Source of the DNA: Desulfococcaceae bacterium
Lineage (GTDB): Bacteria; Desulfobacterota; Desulfobacteria; Desulfobacterales; Desulfosalsimonadaceae
Direction: 5' to 3'
Assembly (NCBI GenBank): GCA_030145385.1
Contig: JAQYVU010000031.1
Span: forward strand, 1-44,334
DNA length: 44,334 bases
Part shown: piece after piece, positions 25,419 through 34,860 of the stretch
Numbering within the stretch: the first letter of the stretch is position 1
How the letters are laid out: each line of letters begins with the position of its first letter
Made by a program: the position numbers and the translations under genes
The notes under the pieces: model-generated
Database searches by the model: none
What the model saw: only the letters and a program-made list of their open reading frames with translations
Told to the model about the DNA's origin: nothing

Positions 25419-27473
25419 TTACCAACTTTTTTTGACAGTGATAAGAACTGAAAACGGCTCTCCGTCGATGGTGCTGTTCATGCCGGGGATTTGATATTCC
25501 TTGTCCGTGATATTTTTCAGGTACAGGCTCAAGTCCAGGCCCGGCATCAAGATATCACGGCCCGTCACCGCCACATCCCCCAGCCAGACACCGGGGACCG
25601 ACTCAATGGAATCACACAAAGGACATATCACATTCTGTGATGAGAAATACCCTGCCCGGCAGAAAATGGCCACCGAATCCACGGGCTCCCACTTTGCCGT
25701 CAGGTTCAGCACTGTATCCGGGCCGGAATCAAAGGGATATTCGATTTCCACATAATGCTTTTCCAGTGTTCCGTCCGGCCGGAAAAAGGTGTAATCATTA
25801 TACAGATAGGTTTCATCCGGCCCGCTGTTGTTCATCGCCGTAATGTTGGCACCCAGCTCCAGCCCGTCAAACGGAACGAACCGGCCTTCGAGTTCCAGCC
25901 CGTAGATTTTCTGGTGATTGGGATTCGAGAGCCCCGCATACGGGTCCTCCATTATATGATCGGATATATGATTAACGAACCCGCACAGACTGAGGCCGCC
26001 CCGTTCTTTTGCCTGCCAGGAAACTTCCAGGCTGACCGTGTTGATTTGCTCAAGGTCCGCTTCTTCTTCTTCAATCAGCTGGCTGGCAAACGGGGTTCGG
26101 TAGGCCGTTCCATACAGGGCCTTGAGCATCCATGCGGAAGCCGGAGACCAGACAACACCTATGTTATAACTCAGACTGTCCTCATAGGTGTCATGGTCAT
26201 CATGACGCAGGCCGAGCGACAAATCCGCTTTGCCAATTTTATGGGAATACTGGCCAAACATCGACCAGAGTTCGGTCTGGTAGTCTTCTTCCGTGATACT
26301 CGGCAGAAACGCAGCATTGTCCGGTCCCAGATAATCCGGCAGATAGCTGTCCCAGATGGGGGCGTCGGAAACATGCTTGTTCCGATAAGCGCCGCCGGCT
26401 GTCAGCAGGCCTTTGCCTGAAAAAAAGTCATGATCATAAATCAGTTCTCCGTAAGTCGAATATTCACTGGGATCAAACGAAAGGTCAATCACCTCATAAG
26501 ATGAATTGATTGCCGAGTAATATCCGGTAAACCGCAGAGCGGAATTCGGGTTCAGATTTTTTTTGCCTTCCAGCTTGATATAGTTCACCGGGTTGCTGCG
26601 GCTTTCCATCCAGACCAGTTCTTTCTCCCTGTCCGCCATTGAATACGGCTTTGCATAATCCGAGTACCGGCCGGACAGCGTTATCCATTCCCTGATATTC
26701 AGATTCCCCACAAGTTCAATAAAATGGGGCCGATCCGCCCGTTCATAGCCATACCGGTCTTCAGGGGAAAGCGGCTCACCGGTGTTATCCCCCCAAAACC
26801 TGACGACATTGGCGGTCCGGTCATCGGCAACCCCATCCCGGCCGATCAGTGATAAAAAAGCATCCCACTGCCCGCCGTCATAACCGGCGTTTACATGATA
26901 GCCTCTGGGCTCACCGGGATCACCATAAAATACACCGGTTTCCACTCCGCTCAAATCTTTTCCAGTCATGGGCACAATGTTGACAATACCGGCAAAGGCA
27001 TCCGCCCCCCACAGAACAGAACCGGGTCCCCTGATAATTTCCACCCGCTTGACCGGGGCCAGGGAAAGCTCATCATCTAACGGATGAACCGACTTTGACG
27101 TATCCGACTGCATCGGCACCGTATCATATAAAAACAATACCGAATCCGGAATACCTCTCAAGTAAGGCTGGGTTCCCCATTCTTTTTGCGCCATATAAAA
27201 ACCGGGTACCTGCTCAAGGGCCTGGCCCAGCGTAAACATCCCATTGGCATTGATCATCTCTTTTGTGATGACATTTGCCACGGCAGGTGCCTGGCGCGCG
27301 CTTTCCTCCCGCCGCGATGCAATTGAAAGGACATCCAGCGCTTCTCCGACAAACATGAGCATGGTGTCTTCCGGCGCAACCGCATGCGCAAACCACGGCG
27401 ATACGAGCCCGCCCGTCAGAATCCCGCCCGTCAGAATAACGACCCATATTTTTTTGAAAATCCGCTGAATCAC
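25419..27473 (-). CDS. TonB-dependent outer-membrane receptor
   Basis: The product has 684 residues: a signal peptide (WVVILTGGILTGGLVSPWFA-HA), a plug domain (about 60-175) with PAVANVITKEMINANG, LGQALEQVPGFYM, LRGIPDS and VKRVEIIRGPGSVLWGADAF, and a beta-barrel ending KVLITVKKSW-like (VLITVKKSW), with the aromatic last residue needed for barrel insertion. The segment LMFVGEALDVLSIASRRE before the plug probably includes the TonB box. It imports a scarce ligand across the outer membrane using TonB-ExbBD energy; the ligand cannot be deduced. It is the last gene after the binding protein, kinase and regulator genes on the same strand (16-base gap), so it is probably made in response to the ligand sensed by them. 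Confidence 0.92.
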   Translation of the reverse strand: MIQRIFKKIWVVILTGGILTGGLVSPWFAHAVAPEDTMLMFVGEALDVLSIASRREESARQAPAVANVITKEMINANGMFTLGQALEQVPGFYMAQKEWGTQPYLRGIPDSVLFLYDTVPMQSDTSKSVHPLDDELSLAPVKRVEIIRGPGSVLWGADAFAGIVNIVPMTGKDLSGVETGVFYGDPGEPRGYHVNAGYDGGQWDAFLSLIGRDGVADDRTANVVRFWGDNTGEPLSPEDRYGYERADRPHFIELVGNLNIREWITLSGRYSDYAKPYSMADREKELVWMESRSNPVNYIKLEGKKNLNPNSALRFTGYYSAINSSYEVIDLSFDPSEYSTYGELIYDHDFFSGKGLLTAGGAYRNKHVSDAPIWDSYLPDYLGPDNAAFLPSITEEDYQTELWSMFGQYSHKIGKADLSLGLRHDDHDTYEDSLSYNIGVVWSPASAWMLKALYGTAYRTPFASQLIEEEEADLEQINTVSLEVSWQAKERGGLSLCGFVNHISDHIMEDPYAGLSNPNHQKIYGLELEGRFVPFDGLELGANITAMNNSGPDETYLYNDYTFFRPDGTLEKHYVEIEYPFDSGPDTVLNLTAKWEPVDSVAIFCRAGYFSSQNVICPLCDSIESVPGVWLGDVAVTGRDILMPGLDLSLYLKNITDKEYQIPGMNSTIDGEPFSVLITVKKSW

Positions 27474-27489
27474 AATTTATCCGTTTATT

Positions 27490-28845
27490 CTAAAAATCAT
27501 TTTCCATCGCCTGCTTGACCAGCACCCGGAATTTGGCCCGGGTCAGCCCGAGAAGATTGGCGGCGGCCGACTGATTATTTCCGGTTTGTTCCATTGCCTG
27601 TTTGGCTAAATTATACTGAAGCGTTTCAAGGCAAACCCCTTCCGGCGGCAGGGTTAAATCATCCAGCGCACCGGCACCGGCACAAGTTGCCCGTAAAAAA
27701 GACAGGGTATCGGCTGTTACACTCCCCTCCCCATTATCGATAATCATGACGCGTTCCATGGCATTTGCCAGTTCACGCACATTCCCCGGCCAGTTATATG
27801 ACTGGAGTGTCCGGATCGCGCCCTCAGTCAGGCGCACCTGCCGGCCGTCGGTGAGCTGCTTTAAAAAATACTCTGCCAGGGGAACAATGTCATCAATCCG
27901 TTCCCTGAGAGCAGGGGTTTTTATCGGAAACACATTAATCCGATAAAAGAGATCCTGCCGGAAGGACCCTTTTTTAACCAGCTGACTCAAATCCTGATTG
28001 GTGGCACAAAGAATTCGGGCATCCAGGGGAATCTCCTGGTTCCCGCCGACCCGCTGGATCTTCTTTTCCTGCAGCGCCCTCAGCAGCTTTGCCTGGGCCT
28101 CAAGGGGCAGATCCCCGATTTCATCGAGAAACAGGGTGCCGCCATTGGCATATTCAAATTTCCCTTTTGTCCGCCGGTCGGCACCGGTAAAGGCCCCTTT
28201 TTCATACCCGAAAAGCTCGGATTCCACAAGACCCGGGGAAATGGCCGCGCAGTTGACCGGAACAAACCGGGCTTTAGCGCGGGGGCTTGAATGATGAATA
28301 AAACTGGCGATCACTTCTTTGCCGGTGCCGGATTCACCGGTAATGAGAACAGCGGCATCTGATACGGCAACCTGGGCGGCACTCTCCATTACCCGGGTCA
28401 TTTTTTCGGAAACATAAATGATCTCCTTACCGCCGCATACTTCCTTAAGTTGCTGCTTCAATTCAATATTCTCTGCAATAATCCGGGATATGCCAAGGGT
28501 GCGCTCCACCGTGAGCAGGATCCGCTCCTCATCAAACGGCTTGGTGATATAGTCGGCAACCCCCTGACGCATGGCGTCAACAGCGGAATCAACGGTGGCA
28601 AACGCGGTGATGAACACCACCGGGCAGGCAATGTCCAATGCCTTTATTTCGGATAAAAGCGCTATTCCATCCATATTGGGCATTCGAATATCGGATATCA
28701 CCAGATCATAGGGGTTTTCCTTGACCATCTCAAGAGCTTTAAGTCCGTCTCCGGCCCGGTCGACACTGTACCCCTGGCGCACCAGCATAATCGAGAGCAG
28801 GTGCTGCATTTTCTCTTCATCATCGACTACCAGTATGTAAGCCAT
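27490..28845 (-). CDS. NtrC-family sigma-54-dependent response regulator
   Basis: The product has 451 residues in the classic order. The receiver domain (1-120) has DD at 8-9, phospho-acceptor Asp52 in ISDIRMP and Lys102 in ITKPF. The AAA+ domain (about 145-375) has Walker A GESGTGKE (170-177), the sigma-54 contact loop GAFTGA (217-222), GGTLFLDEIGDLP as Walker B and the arginine-finger region. A Fis-type helix-turn-helix closes the protein (TGNNQSAAANLLGLTRAKFR). It activates sigma-54 promoters when phosphorylated by the kinase encoded 3 bases upstream. A near-perfect sigma-54 promoter stands 2.5 kb downstream in front of the CAP gene. Confidence 0.95.
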   Translation of the reverse strand: MAYILVVDDEEKMQHLLSIMLVRQGYSVDRAGDGLKALEMVKENPYDLVISDIRMPNMDGIALLSEIKALDIACPVVFITAFATVDSAVDAMRQGVADYITKPFDEERILLTVERTLGISRIIAENIELKQQLKEVCGGKEIIYVSEKMTRVMESAAQVAVSDAAVLITGESGTGKEVIASFIHHSSPRAKARFVPVNCAAISPGLVESELFGYEKGAFTGADRRTKGKFEYANGGTLFLDEIGDLPLEAQAKLLRALQEKKIQRVGGNQEIPLDARILCATNQDLSQLVKKGSFRQDLFYRINVFPIKTPALRERIDDIVPLAEYFLKQLTDGRQVRLTEGAIRTLQSYNWPGNVRELANAMERVMIIDNGEGSVTADTLSFLRATCAGAGALDDLTLPPEGVCLETLQYNLAKQAMEQTGNNQSAAANLLGLTRAKFRVLVKQAMENDF

Positions 28846-28848
28846 ACC

Positions 28849-30285
28849 TTATTCCTTTACTTCATCCATATCAAACAAATCAATCATTTTGGGTTCTCTT
28901 GGAATTTCAATTTTAAAACGGGCGCCTTTCAGATTCCTGTTTTCCACACTGACAGTGCCGCTGTGCGCAGAGATCACCTGGGCTGTATATGCCAGTCCAA
29001 GCCCGGTCCCCTTGGCACGGGTGGTAATAAACGGATTAAATATCTTGTCCACCATATTTTCGGCGATGCCGCACCCGTCATCTGCAATATCCACCCGCCA
29101 GGTGTCTTCGCCGCAGACCGCATCCACAAAAATCACCCCGCGGCCGCGGCAGGCCTCCACGGCATTTTTTAAAATATTATCAATCGCCCGCCGGAATAAG
29201 TCCGGGTCCAGGTATGACAGGCACGATATTTCCGGAATATGTCCCTTGAATTTTATATCCGTGGCTGTATCCATACGGCCGAACCGGTCAAGACAGTCTC
29301 TTAACATACCGTTTGCATCCACCACCCGGAAAGACGGCTTTGACGGCTTGGCAAAAGACAGAAAATCCTCGATCAGGCCGTTAATCCGCTGAATCTCTTC
29401 TTCAATATACCCGATCAAAACTGAATTGGAAGGATCCGCCGGATCTTTTTTGAGAAGATCAAAAGAGCTTTTGATAATCCCCAGAGGATTCTTGATTTCA
29501 TGGGCAATCATCATGGAAAACTTCCCCATTTCAGCCAGCAGGTTCTGCCGGGCCATTTCCTGGTTTGCCTTTTCAACCGCTTTCCGCCCCCGTTCCAAAG
29601 AATCCAGCATGGCATTAAATGCCAGGGAGACCTCCCGGGTTTCAGGAATATTTCCGGGTATCATCCGCCGCTGAAGTTCTCCGGCACCGACTTTTCTGGC
29701 TGTCTGCGCCAGACGGGTCAGCGGAGACACCAACGATCTTGATATAAAATAAAAAATCACAAGACTCAGAGCTGCCAGCCCGGCGGTAAACCAAAGATAC
29801 CAGACCGTAATTGTTTTTAAAAGCCCATTAATCTGCGATGTACTGTATATAATCTGCACCTTGCCGATTATATCCAGCGGCTCTCCGGTCAACGGCGATG
29901 GGAATACCCAGAGAAATGCCTGGCTCTCTTCACTGGAGTCCTTCAGGCGGACGGGTGCGCCAATTGTCTTATAGGGCCCGGGAATGACCTTTGATGCTTC
30001 CGCAAGGGTTTCATCCGCATTGTTAAATATCAGAACCCGGGCCACGTCCTCTTCAGCCAGAAGGTTATTAACCAGTTGATTTAACATGGATCGCTGATCA
30101 ATCAGTATCCCCAGCTCAGAGTTCAGAGCAAGATACCTGGCCAAAAATTCAAACCGTTCCTCAAACCGGTTCTGCACAAATTCATGAAACATCTTCACCC
30201 CGATAGTGCCAAGGGCAAACGCCGTCAGGCTGATCACCAAAAAAGCTGTCACCAGTAATCTTGAATGTATTCCGGGACTCTTCAT
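28849..30285 (-). CDS. Membrane sensor histidine kinase (HAMP, HisKA, HATPase)
   Basis: The product has 478 residues. Two membrane helices (about 9-31 and 160-182) enclose a periplasmic sensor of about 130 residues. A HAMP linker follows (RSLVSPLTRLAQTARKVGAG), then the HisKA domain with His262 in MIAHEIKNPLG, the N box IDNILKNAVEACRG, G1 DIADDGCGIAENM and G2 GTGLGLAYTAQVIS. It phosphorylates the NtrC-type regulator encoded next. Its start overlaps the stop of the binding-protein gene by 4 bases (ATGA), which implies translational coupling and supports the idea that the binding protein presents the ligand to this sensor. Confidence 0.95.
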   Translation of the reverse strand: MKSPGIHSRLLVTAFLVISLTAFALGTIGVKMFHEFVQNRFEERFEFLARYLALNSELGILIDQRSMLNQLVNNLLAEEDVARVLIFNNADETLAEASKVIPGPYKTIGAPVRLKDSSEESQAFLWVFPSPLTGEPLDIIGKVQIIYSTSQINGLLKTITVWYLWFTAGLAALSLVIFYFISRSLVSPLTRLAQTARKVGAGELQRRMIPGNIPETREVSLAFNAMLDSLERGRKAVEKANQEMARQNLLAEMGKFSMMIAHEIKNPLGIIKSSFDLLKKDPADPSNSVLIGYIEEEIQRINGLIEDFLSFAKPSKPSFRVVDANGMLRDCLDRFGRMDTATDIKFKGHIPEISCLSYLDPDLFRRAIDNILKNAVEACRGRGVIFVDAVCGEDTWRVDIADDGCGIAENMVDKIFNPFITTRAKGTGLGLAYTAQVISAHSGTVSVENRNLKGARFKIEIPREPKMIDLFDMDEVKE

Positions 30286-31250
30286 GGACCCACCATCATC
30301 GGCAATTCGATTGGTTTGGGGATTGCAAAGTCCAGTTTTTCCAGAACCGTTTCATTCAGCCAGACTTTAAAAACAGGGACTCGACGCCCAGGCTCCTTTT
30401 GCGACAAAACACCCGTGACCAGATCGGCAGACTGCCGGCCAAGATCCTTATAATCAAAGACAAACGCCACGGCAGCCCCTGAGTCATAGAAAAACTGATT
30501 ATATCCGACAACCGGCACCTTTTTTAATACCGAGTGTTTGATAATATATTGGGCAATACTTTCAGATATCACGGTACGATCGGGTATCAGCCAGACACAA
30601 TCAATAGAATCCCAACATTCTTCAAGCAAAAACGGAATGTCTTTTTTGGAACTCACGGATAAAGGCACAAGATCGACATCCAGTTCAAGCGCCGCTTCGG
30701 CGGCTTTTGCATAAAAATCGCTGTTATAAACCGGATCATAAAAAATGCCGATTCGTTTAACCGACGGCAGCCCCCTGGAGATTACCCTGAGCTGATCACC
30801 CGGTGGGATATTTAAAGAAATGCCGGAAGCAGACTCGATATTGCCGATCACTTTTTCCGGATTTAAAATAATCGAATAAATTTTTGCAAATCCCGCTTCC
30901 GGCAACGCATCCCATACAAAAGCAGCTGCTTCAGGACCGATGGACACCACCAGATCCACATTACTTTTTCCGGAAAACCGGTCTGCCAGATCGATTCGGG
31001 CCTTATCAGCATATCGATCCAGCATGACAACCTCCACATCCGCGACAATGGACGTTTCAAGCCTGTCACGAAGGCCGTCCACTGCTTCCACATAAGGCCT
31101 GATGCTCTTTGAAACAAACAGAACTATCTGATAAGATTCAACTTCTGCCCCAGCTACCTGATAATGAGCTGAAAATAAAACACCCCATACAATGATACAT
31201 ATGATCATTGAACAGGGGTTCCATCTATTTGCTTTGCAGAAAGATTTCAT
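30282..31250 (-). CDS. Periplasmic ABC-type substrate-binding protein (PF04392-like)
   Basis: The product has 322 residues with a signal sequence (SMIICIIVWGVLFSAHYQ, ending VAGA). The type I periplasmic-binding fold is visible in alternating core strands: IVLFVSKSIRPY, VDLVVSIGPEAAAFV, VKRIGIFYDPVYNSDF, IDCVWLIPDRTVIS, VPVVGYNQFFYDSGAAVAF. It matches the COG2984/PF04392 group, which often lies beside TonB receptors and two-component genes without permease or ATPase genes. None is present here, so it may deliver a ligand signal to the neighbouring kinase rather than feed an ABC importer. It starts 54 bases after gspD, so read-through from the secretion operon is possible. Confidence 0.85.
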   Translation of the reverse strand: MKSFCKANRWNPCSMIICIIVWGVLFSAHYQVAGAEVESYQIVLFVSKSIRPYVEAVDGLRDRLETSIVADVEVVMLDRYADKARIDLADRFSGKSNVDLVVSIGPEAAAFVWDALPEAGFAKIYSIILNPEKVIGNIESASGISLNIPPGDQLRVISRGLPSVKRIGIFYDPVYNSDFYAKAAEAALELDVDLVPLSVSSKKDIPFLLEECWDSIDCVWLIPDRTVISESIAQYIIKHSVLKKVPVVGYNQFFYDSGAAVAFVFDYKDLGRQSADLVTGVLSQKEPGRRVPVFKVWLNETVLEKLDFAIPKPIELPMMVGP

Positions 31251-31304
31251 CGAATATGATGAGTTGTATTATACATGACCGGGGATATTCTCTTTTAAAA
31301 CAGG

Positions 31305-33506
31305 CTATTTAGAATTTAAATGAAGTGAGCCTATTTTATCGCTAAACTCTTGAGTGACCGCATCCACATCATCCGGCGTTGCGATCACATAGGGCGATAT
31401 CAATATGATCAACTCGGTTTTTGAAATCGAATCCGATGTTTTGCCGAACAGAAAACTCAAAACCGGAAGATTGGCAAACCAGGGAGTTCCGGATACACCG
31501 TCCGACACTGTCTCCCGGATCAGCCCGCCGATGACAATGGTCTGACCGCTCTGAACAGTCAGCGTAGTCACTGTTTTTCTTTTAAAAAACGACGGATAGG
31601 ACTGCCCTCCGACCGTTACATTGGACGCCTGTTCACTGATCTCCTGGTCAATATCCATGGTCACCAGGCCCTGTTCATTGATATTCGGTGTCACGGACAG
31701 CATGATTCCGGTATCCCGGTATTCAATGTCCGTACTTACCACCGGATTATCCCCGGACGTATATTCATATTGAGAGCTCGCCACCGGGATTTCCTGGGAA
31801 ATATCAATACTGGCCGGCAGGCTGTTTGACGCCAGAACCGAGGGACTGGACAGAATATTCACCTTGCTTTCACTGGCCAGGGCAGATAATGCCGCCGACC
31901 ACCGGTCAGGACTTCCGATGGTAACGTTCAAACCTGAATTTCCCATTTTGGCATTCAAAAGGCTGGTGCTCAAATTCGCGTCACCCTTTATATATGACCA
32001 TTCCACCCCCATGGCCGTGGATTCATCCAGGGTAATCTCGGCAAACGTCACTTCAATTAATACCTGACGCGGTAAAATATCCAGTTGTGTTAACAAATTT
32101 TTAATAATCTGATAATCTGAGGGCGCGGCTTCTATGATCAGCGAATTTCTGGACTCATCGGCGGTAATATTGATTTCACCCCCTAATGTGCCGGATGCGG
32201 CGGGAATATTCGCCCCCAAAGACGATGCGGCGTCAGGACTCATTGTCTGCTGCTTTGCCTGCTGGGCTGTTTTTTCCTGCTTGGCTTCCTTTCCCAGGGG
32301 ATTCTTGAAAACAGATGACGCCTTATTCTCCTTATTCTTATCTTTTGCATCTTTTTTCCCGGCAAATACCTTGTTTAATATATCGGCAATATCTCCGGCA
32401 CGTCCGTTTTTGACCGGATAAACATATATCCCGGGTTCGGTGCTTTCGCTCGGAACATCATATTGCCGGATAAAGCCTTCAACCGTATCAAATACCTTTG
32501 GGTTCGAAGTGACAACCAACAGCATGTTCAAACGGGTGATTGGAATAAAGTTAATATCGGCCGTAACCGCATCCCCATAAGACACAAACAGCTGGTTTAT
32601 AATACCAATAATTGATTCCACATCGCCATATGCCAGCGGATAAAAACGATGATTGACCCTTTCAAACACATCCGTGTCAAAGATCTTTACCAGGCGAAGG
32701 ACTTTAGAGATGTTGTCCGCTTTATCCACCACCACGATAATATTTCTGTTGTTCTGGGACACAATGGTGCCGTCCTGTGAAATAAACGGCGTCAAAATCT
32801 TTGCCATCTCCTGAGCGGAAACAGACGCCAGTGGAATGAACTGTATAACTACCCGTTCGCCGTCCGGTATGGGGGCATCTTCGCTCATCCGGGATATAAT
32901 CGACAGTCGGGAGACTTCTCTCAACGGAGTGATCTTATAAATATTATTCTCCTTGACAGCCGTTACCCCGTTAATTTCAAGCAACTTGTAAAATACGGGA
33001 AAAAGATCTTCCCGGCTCAATTCCCCGGCCGTGTGAATCGTTACTTTCCCGCTGACGCCTTTATCCAGAACATAATTGATATTCAGGAGATCGGCAAGGA
33101 TACGGATTACTTCGGAAAGTTCCGCATTATCAAAATTAAAAACAAGCTTGCCATTTTGTATGAGGTTTTCCGGCAAAACAATGTCATCGGAATATCCGTC
33201 GGCTTCCTGGTCGGGAATGACCGTATGATCCGAATCTTCCGAATCTTCCGATGCCGCCTCCGGGGCATCTGCTTGAAAAGCATTATTTTTCTGATTACCG
33301 GCGTCAGCGTCTGATTCTGATTTATTTTTAGCCGGGGAATCATTTTTCACACTAAATACATCCTGCGAGTTCCGAGACGCGTCCACTGCCGCATCTTCAG
33401 AAGATGCGGCGTAAACCGGTTGATATTGTCCGGAAAATCCAATGCCAGACAAAAAAAACACGCAAATTAAGCCGTTAAGAAACATTCTGAAATATTGTTT
33501 TTTCAC
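31305..33506 (-). CDS. gspD: Type II secretion outer-membrane secretin GspD
   Basis: The product has 733 residues. A signal peptide (FLNGLICVFFLSGIGFSG) is followed by an unusual Asp/Glu/Ser-rich linker (about 35-110), the N0 domain (from LVFNFDNAELSEVIRILADL, about 118-190), N1-N3 domains up to about 460, and the secretin core (about 480-720). The core has VLIEVTFAEITLDES, TPNINEQGLVTMDIDQEIS, TVQSGQTIVIGGLIRE and FLFGKTSDSISKTELIILIS. Between N2 and N3 lies a Lys/Gln-rich insert (KKDAKDKNKENKASS). It forms the outer-membrane channel of the T2SS. No S-domain for pilotin binding is evident. It is the last gsp gene; GspC starts 3 bases upstream of it. Confidence 0.95.
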   Translation of the reverse strand: MKKQYFRMFLNGLICVFFLSGIGFSGQYQPVYAASSEDAAVDASRNSQDVFSVKNDSPAKNKSESDADAGNQKNNAFQADAPEAASEDSEDSDHTVIPDQEADGYSDDIVLPENLIQNGKLVFNFDNAELSEVIRILADLLNINYVLDKGVSGKVTIHTAGELSREDLFPVFYKLLEINGVTAVKENNIYKITPLREVSRLSIISRMSEDAPIPDGERVVIQFIPLASVSAQEMAKILTPFISQDGTIVSQNNRNIIVVVDKADNISKVLRLVKIFDTDVFERVNHRFYPLAYGDVESIIGIINQLFVSYGDAVTADINFIPITRLNMLLVVTSNPKVFDTVEGFIRQYDVPSESTEPGIYVYPVKNGRAGDIADILNKVFAGKKDAKDKNKENKASSVFKNPLGKEAKQEKTAQQAKQQTMSPDAASSLGANIPAASGTLGGEINITADESRNSLIIEAAPSDYQIIKNLLTQLDILPRQVLIEVTFAEITLDESTAMGVEWSYIKGDANLSTSLLNAKMGNSGLNVTIGSPDRWSAALSALASESKVNILSSPSVLASNSLPASIDISQEIPVASSQYEYTSGDNPVVSTDIEYRDTGIMLSVTPNINEQGLVTMDIDQEISEQASNVTVGGQSYPSFFKRKTVTTLTVQSGQTIVIGGLIRETVSDGVSGTPWFANLPVLSFLFGKTSDSISKTELIILISPYVIATPDDVDAVTQEFSDKIGSLHLNSK

Positions 33507-33508
33507 GA

Positions 33509-34228
33509 TTATTTTCTCTTTCTCTTAATTATTCCAAAAGGTGTATCAATCATTTCGTATTCATCATCTGACGATTTGGTTACTTTTCCAGCGCGGTTGT
33601 TTTGTTTATCCATCTTATTTCCCCCGGCTCTGGCTTTTTCGCCTGCCGTAACAACTTTCGGCTGCGCTGTTTCCTTTTTTGATCCGCCGGTTTTCCTGCT
33701 GGTCTTTGCTGCAGCCTTGTCCGGATCGTAAAGAAGCACTCGATATTTGTCTGCTCCGTCACCCAGAAGGATTTCATCCTCCTGAATCTGCTGGGCCTTT
33801 AAATTCCCGATCTGTTCTCCTTCGCTAATCCACCGATTTTTTGAGTCGGTTCTCCGATCGCCCGGAATACTGATCAAGGCTCTTTTATAATTATCGATCA
33901 TAATCACCCCGTAAAGCACGACCTTTTTGCCGGAAATCCGGGCATCTGCGATTTCCGGTTCGTCCGCCTCGATTTCAGGAGGAGCCGGGGCCCGATCCGG
34001 AGAAAAAAGGTTTTTATCCACCACGCGCTGATAAGCCGATTCATTAAGAACTTTACTTTCTATGGTCTTTTTTATCTTTATCGCCTCTTTATCATTTATC
34101 GCAGACCTTTTTTCAGAAAAAACCTGTGTACTGGTATGCCAGACATCCCATATGTTCATCAGGCATATGGCAAGGGCGATTGCCAGAACACTATTAATAA
34201 CCCAAACTCTTGAGATCATACTTATCAA
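33509..34228 (-). CDS. gspC: Type II secretion inner-membrane protein GspC
   Basis: The product has 239 residues. One membrane helix (about 10-26) follows a very short cytoplasmic tail. The homology region, residues about 65-175, has VVDKNLFSPDRAP, KVVLYGVIMIDNYKRALI and RWISEGEQIGNLKAQQI, as in GspC/PulC. It links the inner-membrane platform to the N0 domain of the secretin encoded next. The C-terminal 60 residues are Lys-rich and low complexity; the PDZ or coiled-coil domain found in enterobacterial GspC is missing. It ends with a basic FGIIKRKRK tail. Confidence 0.85.
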   Translation of the reverse strand: MISMISRVWVINSVLAIALAICLMNIWDVWHTSTQVFSEKRSAINDKEAIKIKKTIESKVLNESAYQRVVDKNLFSPDRAPAPPEIEADEPEIADARISGKKVVLYGVIMIDNYKRALISIPGDRRTDSKNRWISEGEQIGNLKAQQIQEDEILLGDGADKYRVLLYDPDKAAAKTSRKTGGSKKETAQPKVVTAGEKARAGGNKMDKQNNRAGKVTKSSDDEYEMIDTPFGIIKRKRK

Positions 34229-34251
34229 ACCCTTCTTTACATCGTGAACAG

Positions 34252-34860
34252 CTAGCCCTCTGCCCGCAAGGCCTTCATGACCCCCTCAACAGTAATCGTT
34301 GACCGGATCAGCTGTTGATCCCTTGATCTTGTCATTTTGGAATCCAATCCAGTGATAATCAATAACTTTGCAGATGCTTCAATCTGATAAATAATTTTTT
34401 TTAATTGGTTGATATCCGAATTCATTGAAAACTGAACCGGCAGCCTGACATAACCTGCATTTTCGCCTTCCATGGGTTTCATTACCCGCATGGTCATGAA
34501 CTTGACATTGCCTGCACCAGCTATTTTATTCAATATATTCTGAATTTCAACCGCTGCCAGAGACCGCGTCTCACCGGTTAAAAGCCGGCTTTCCGTTTGC
34601 TTGAACAGTCGTTTAAAATATTCTTTTTCCTTTTCTGCCCGCTTTTTCTGAGCAACAACCTTTATATATTTTTCAACATGATTCTTTTTCATGGCGATTT
34701 CATCAGAAACAGAAACAGCTGACAGCATACTCGGGGAAAATCGGTATATCGCCCCTATAATCAGCAGAATCGCACCGCCGATGAGAATAATTTTTCTTTC
34801 TTTAGTTAGTTTAATTGAATCAAACATCATATACCCTATTTTCTGGAGTGAACTCGACAC
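34252..34860 (-). CDS. gspM: Type II secretion protein GspM
   Basis: The product has up to 202 residues; the start at 34860 overlaps gspL by 25 bases, and ATGs at 34830/34827 (MMFDSIKL) may be the true start. The N-terminal KLTKERKIILIGGAILLIIG leads into one membrane helix, then a long helix (about 50-90) and a ferredoxin-like periplasmic domain (VRLPVQFSMNSDINQLKKII). This is the GspM layout: it binds GspL and helps assemble the platform. Sequence likeness is low, as usual for this subunit, so position between gspL and gspC is the main evidence. Confidence 0.75.
   Translation of the reverse strand: MSSSLQKIGYMMFDSIKLTKERKIILIGGAILLIIGAIYRFSPSMLSAVSVSDEIAMKKNHVEKYIKVVAQKKRAEKEKEYFKRLFKQTESRLLTGETRSLAAVEIQNILNKIAGAGNVKFMTMRVMKPMEGENAGYVRLPVQFSMNSDINQLKKIIYQIEASAKLLIITGLDSKMTRSRDQQLIRSTITVEGVMKALRAEG

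Noticed and set aside
25755-26420. 221-codon plus-strand frame opposite the TonB receptor
   Set aside because: It is a shadow of the receptor gene, whose plug and barrel motifs are clear.
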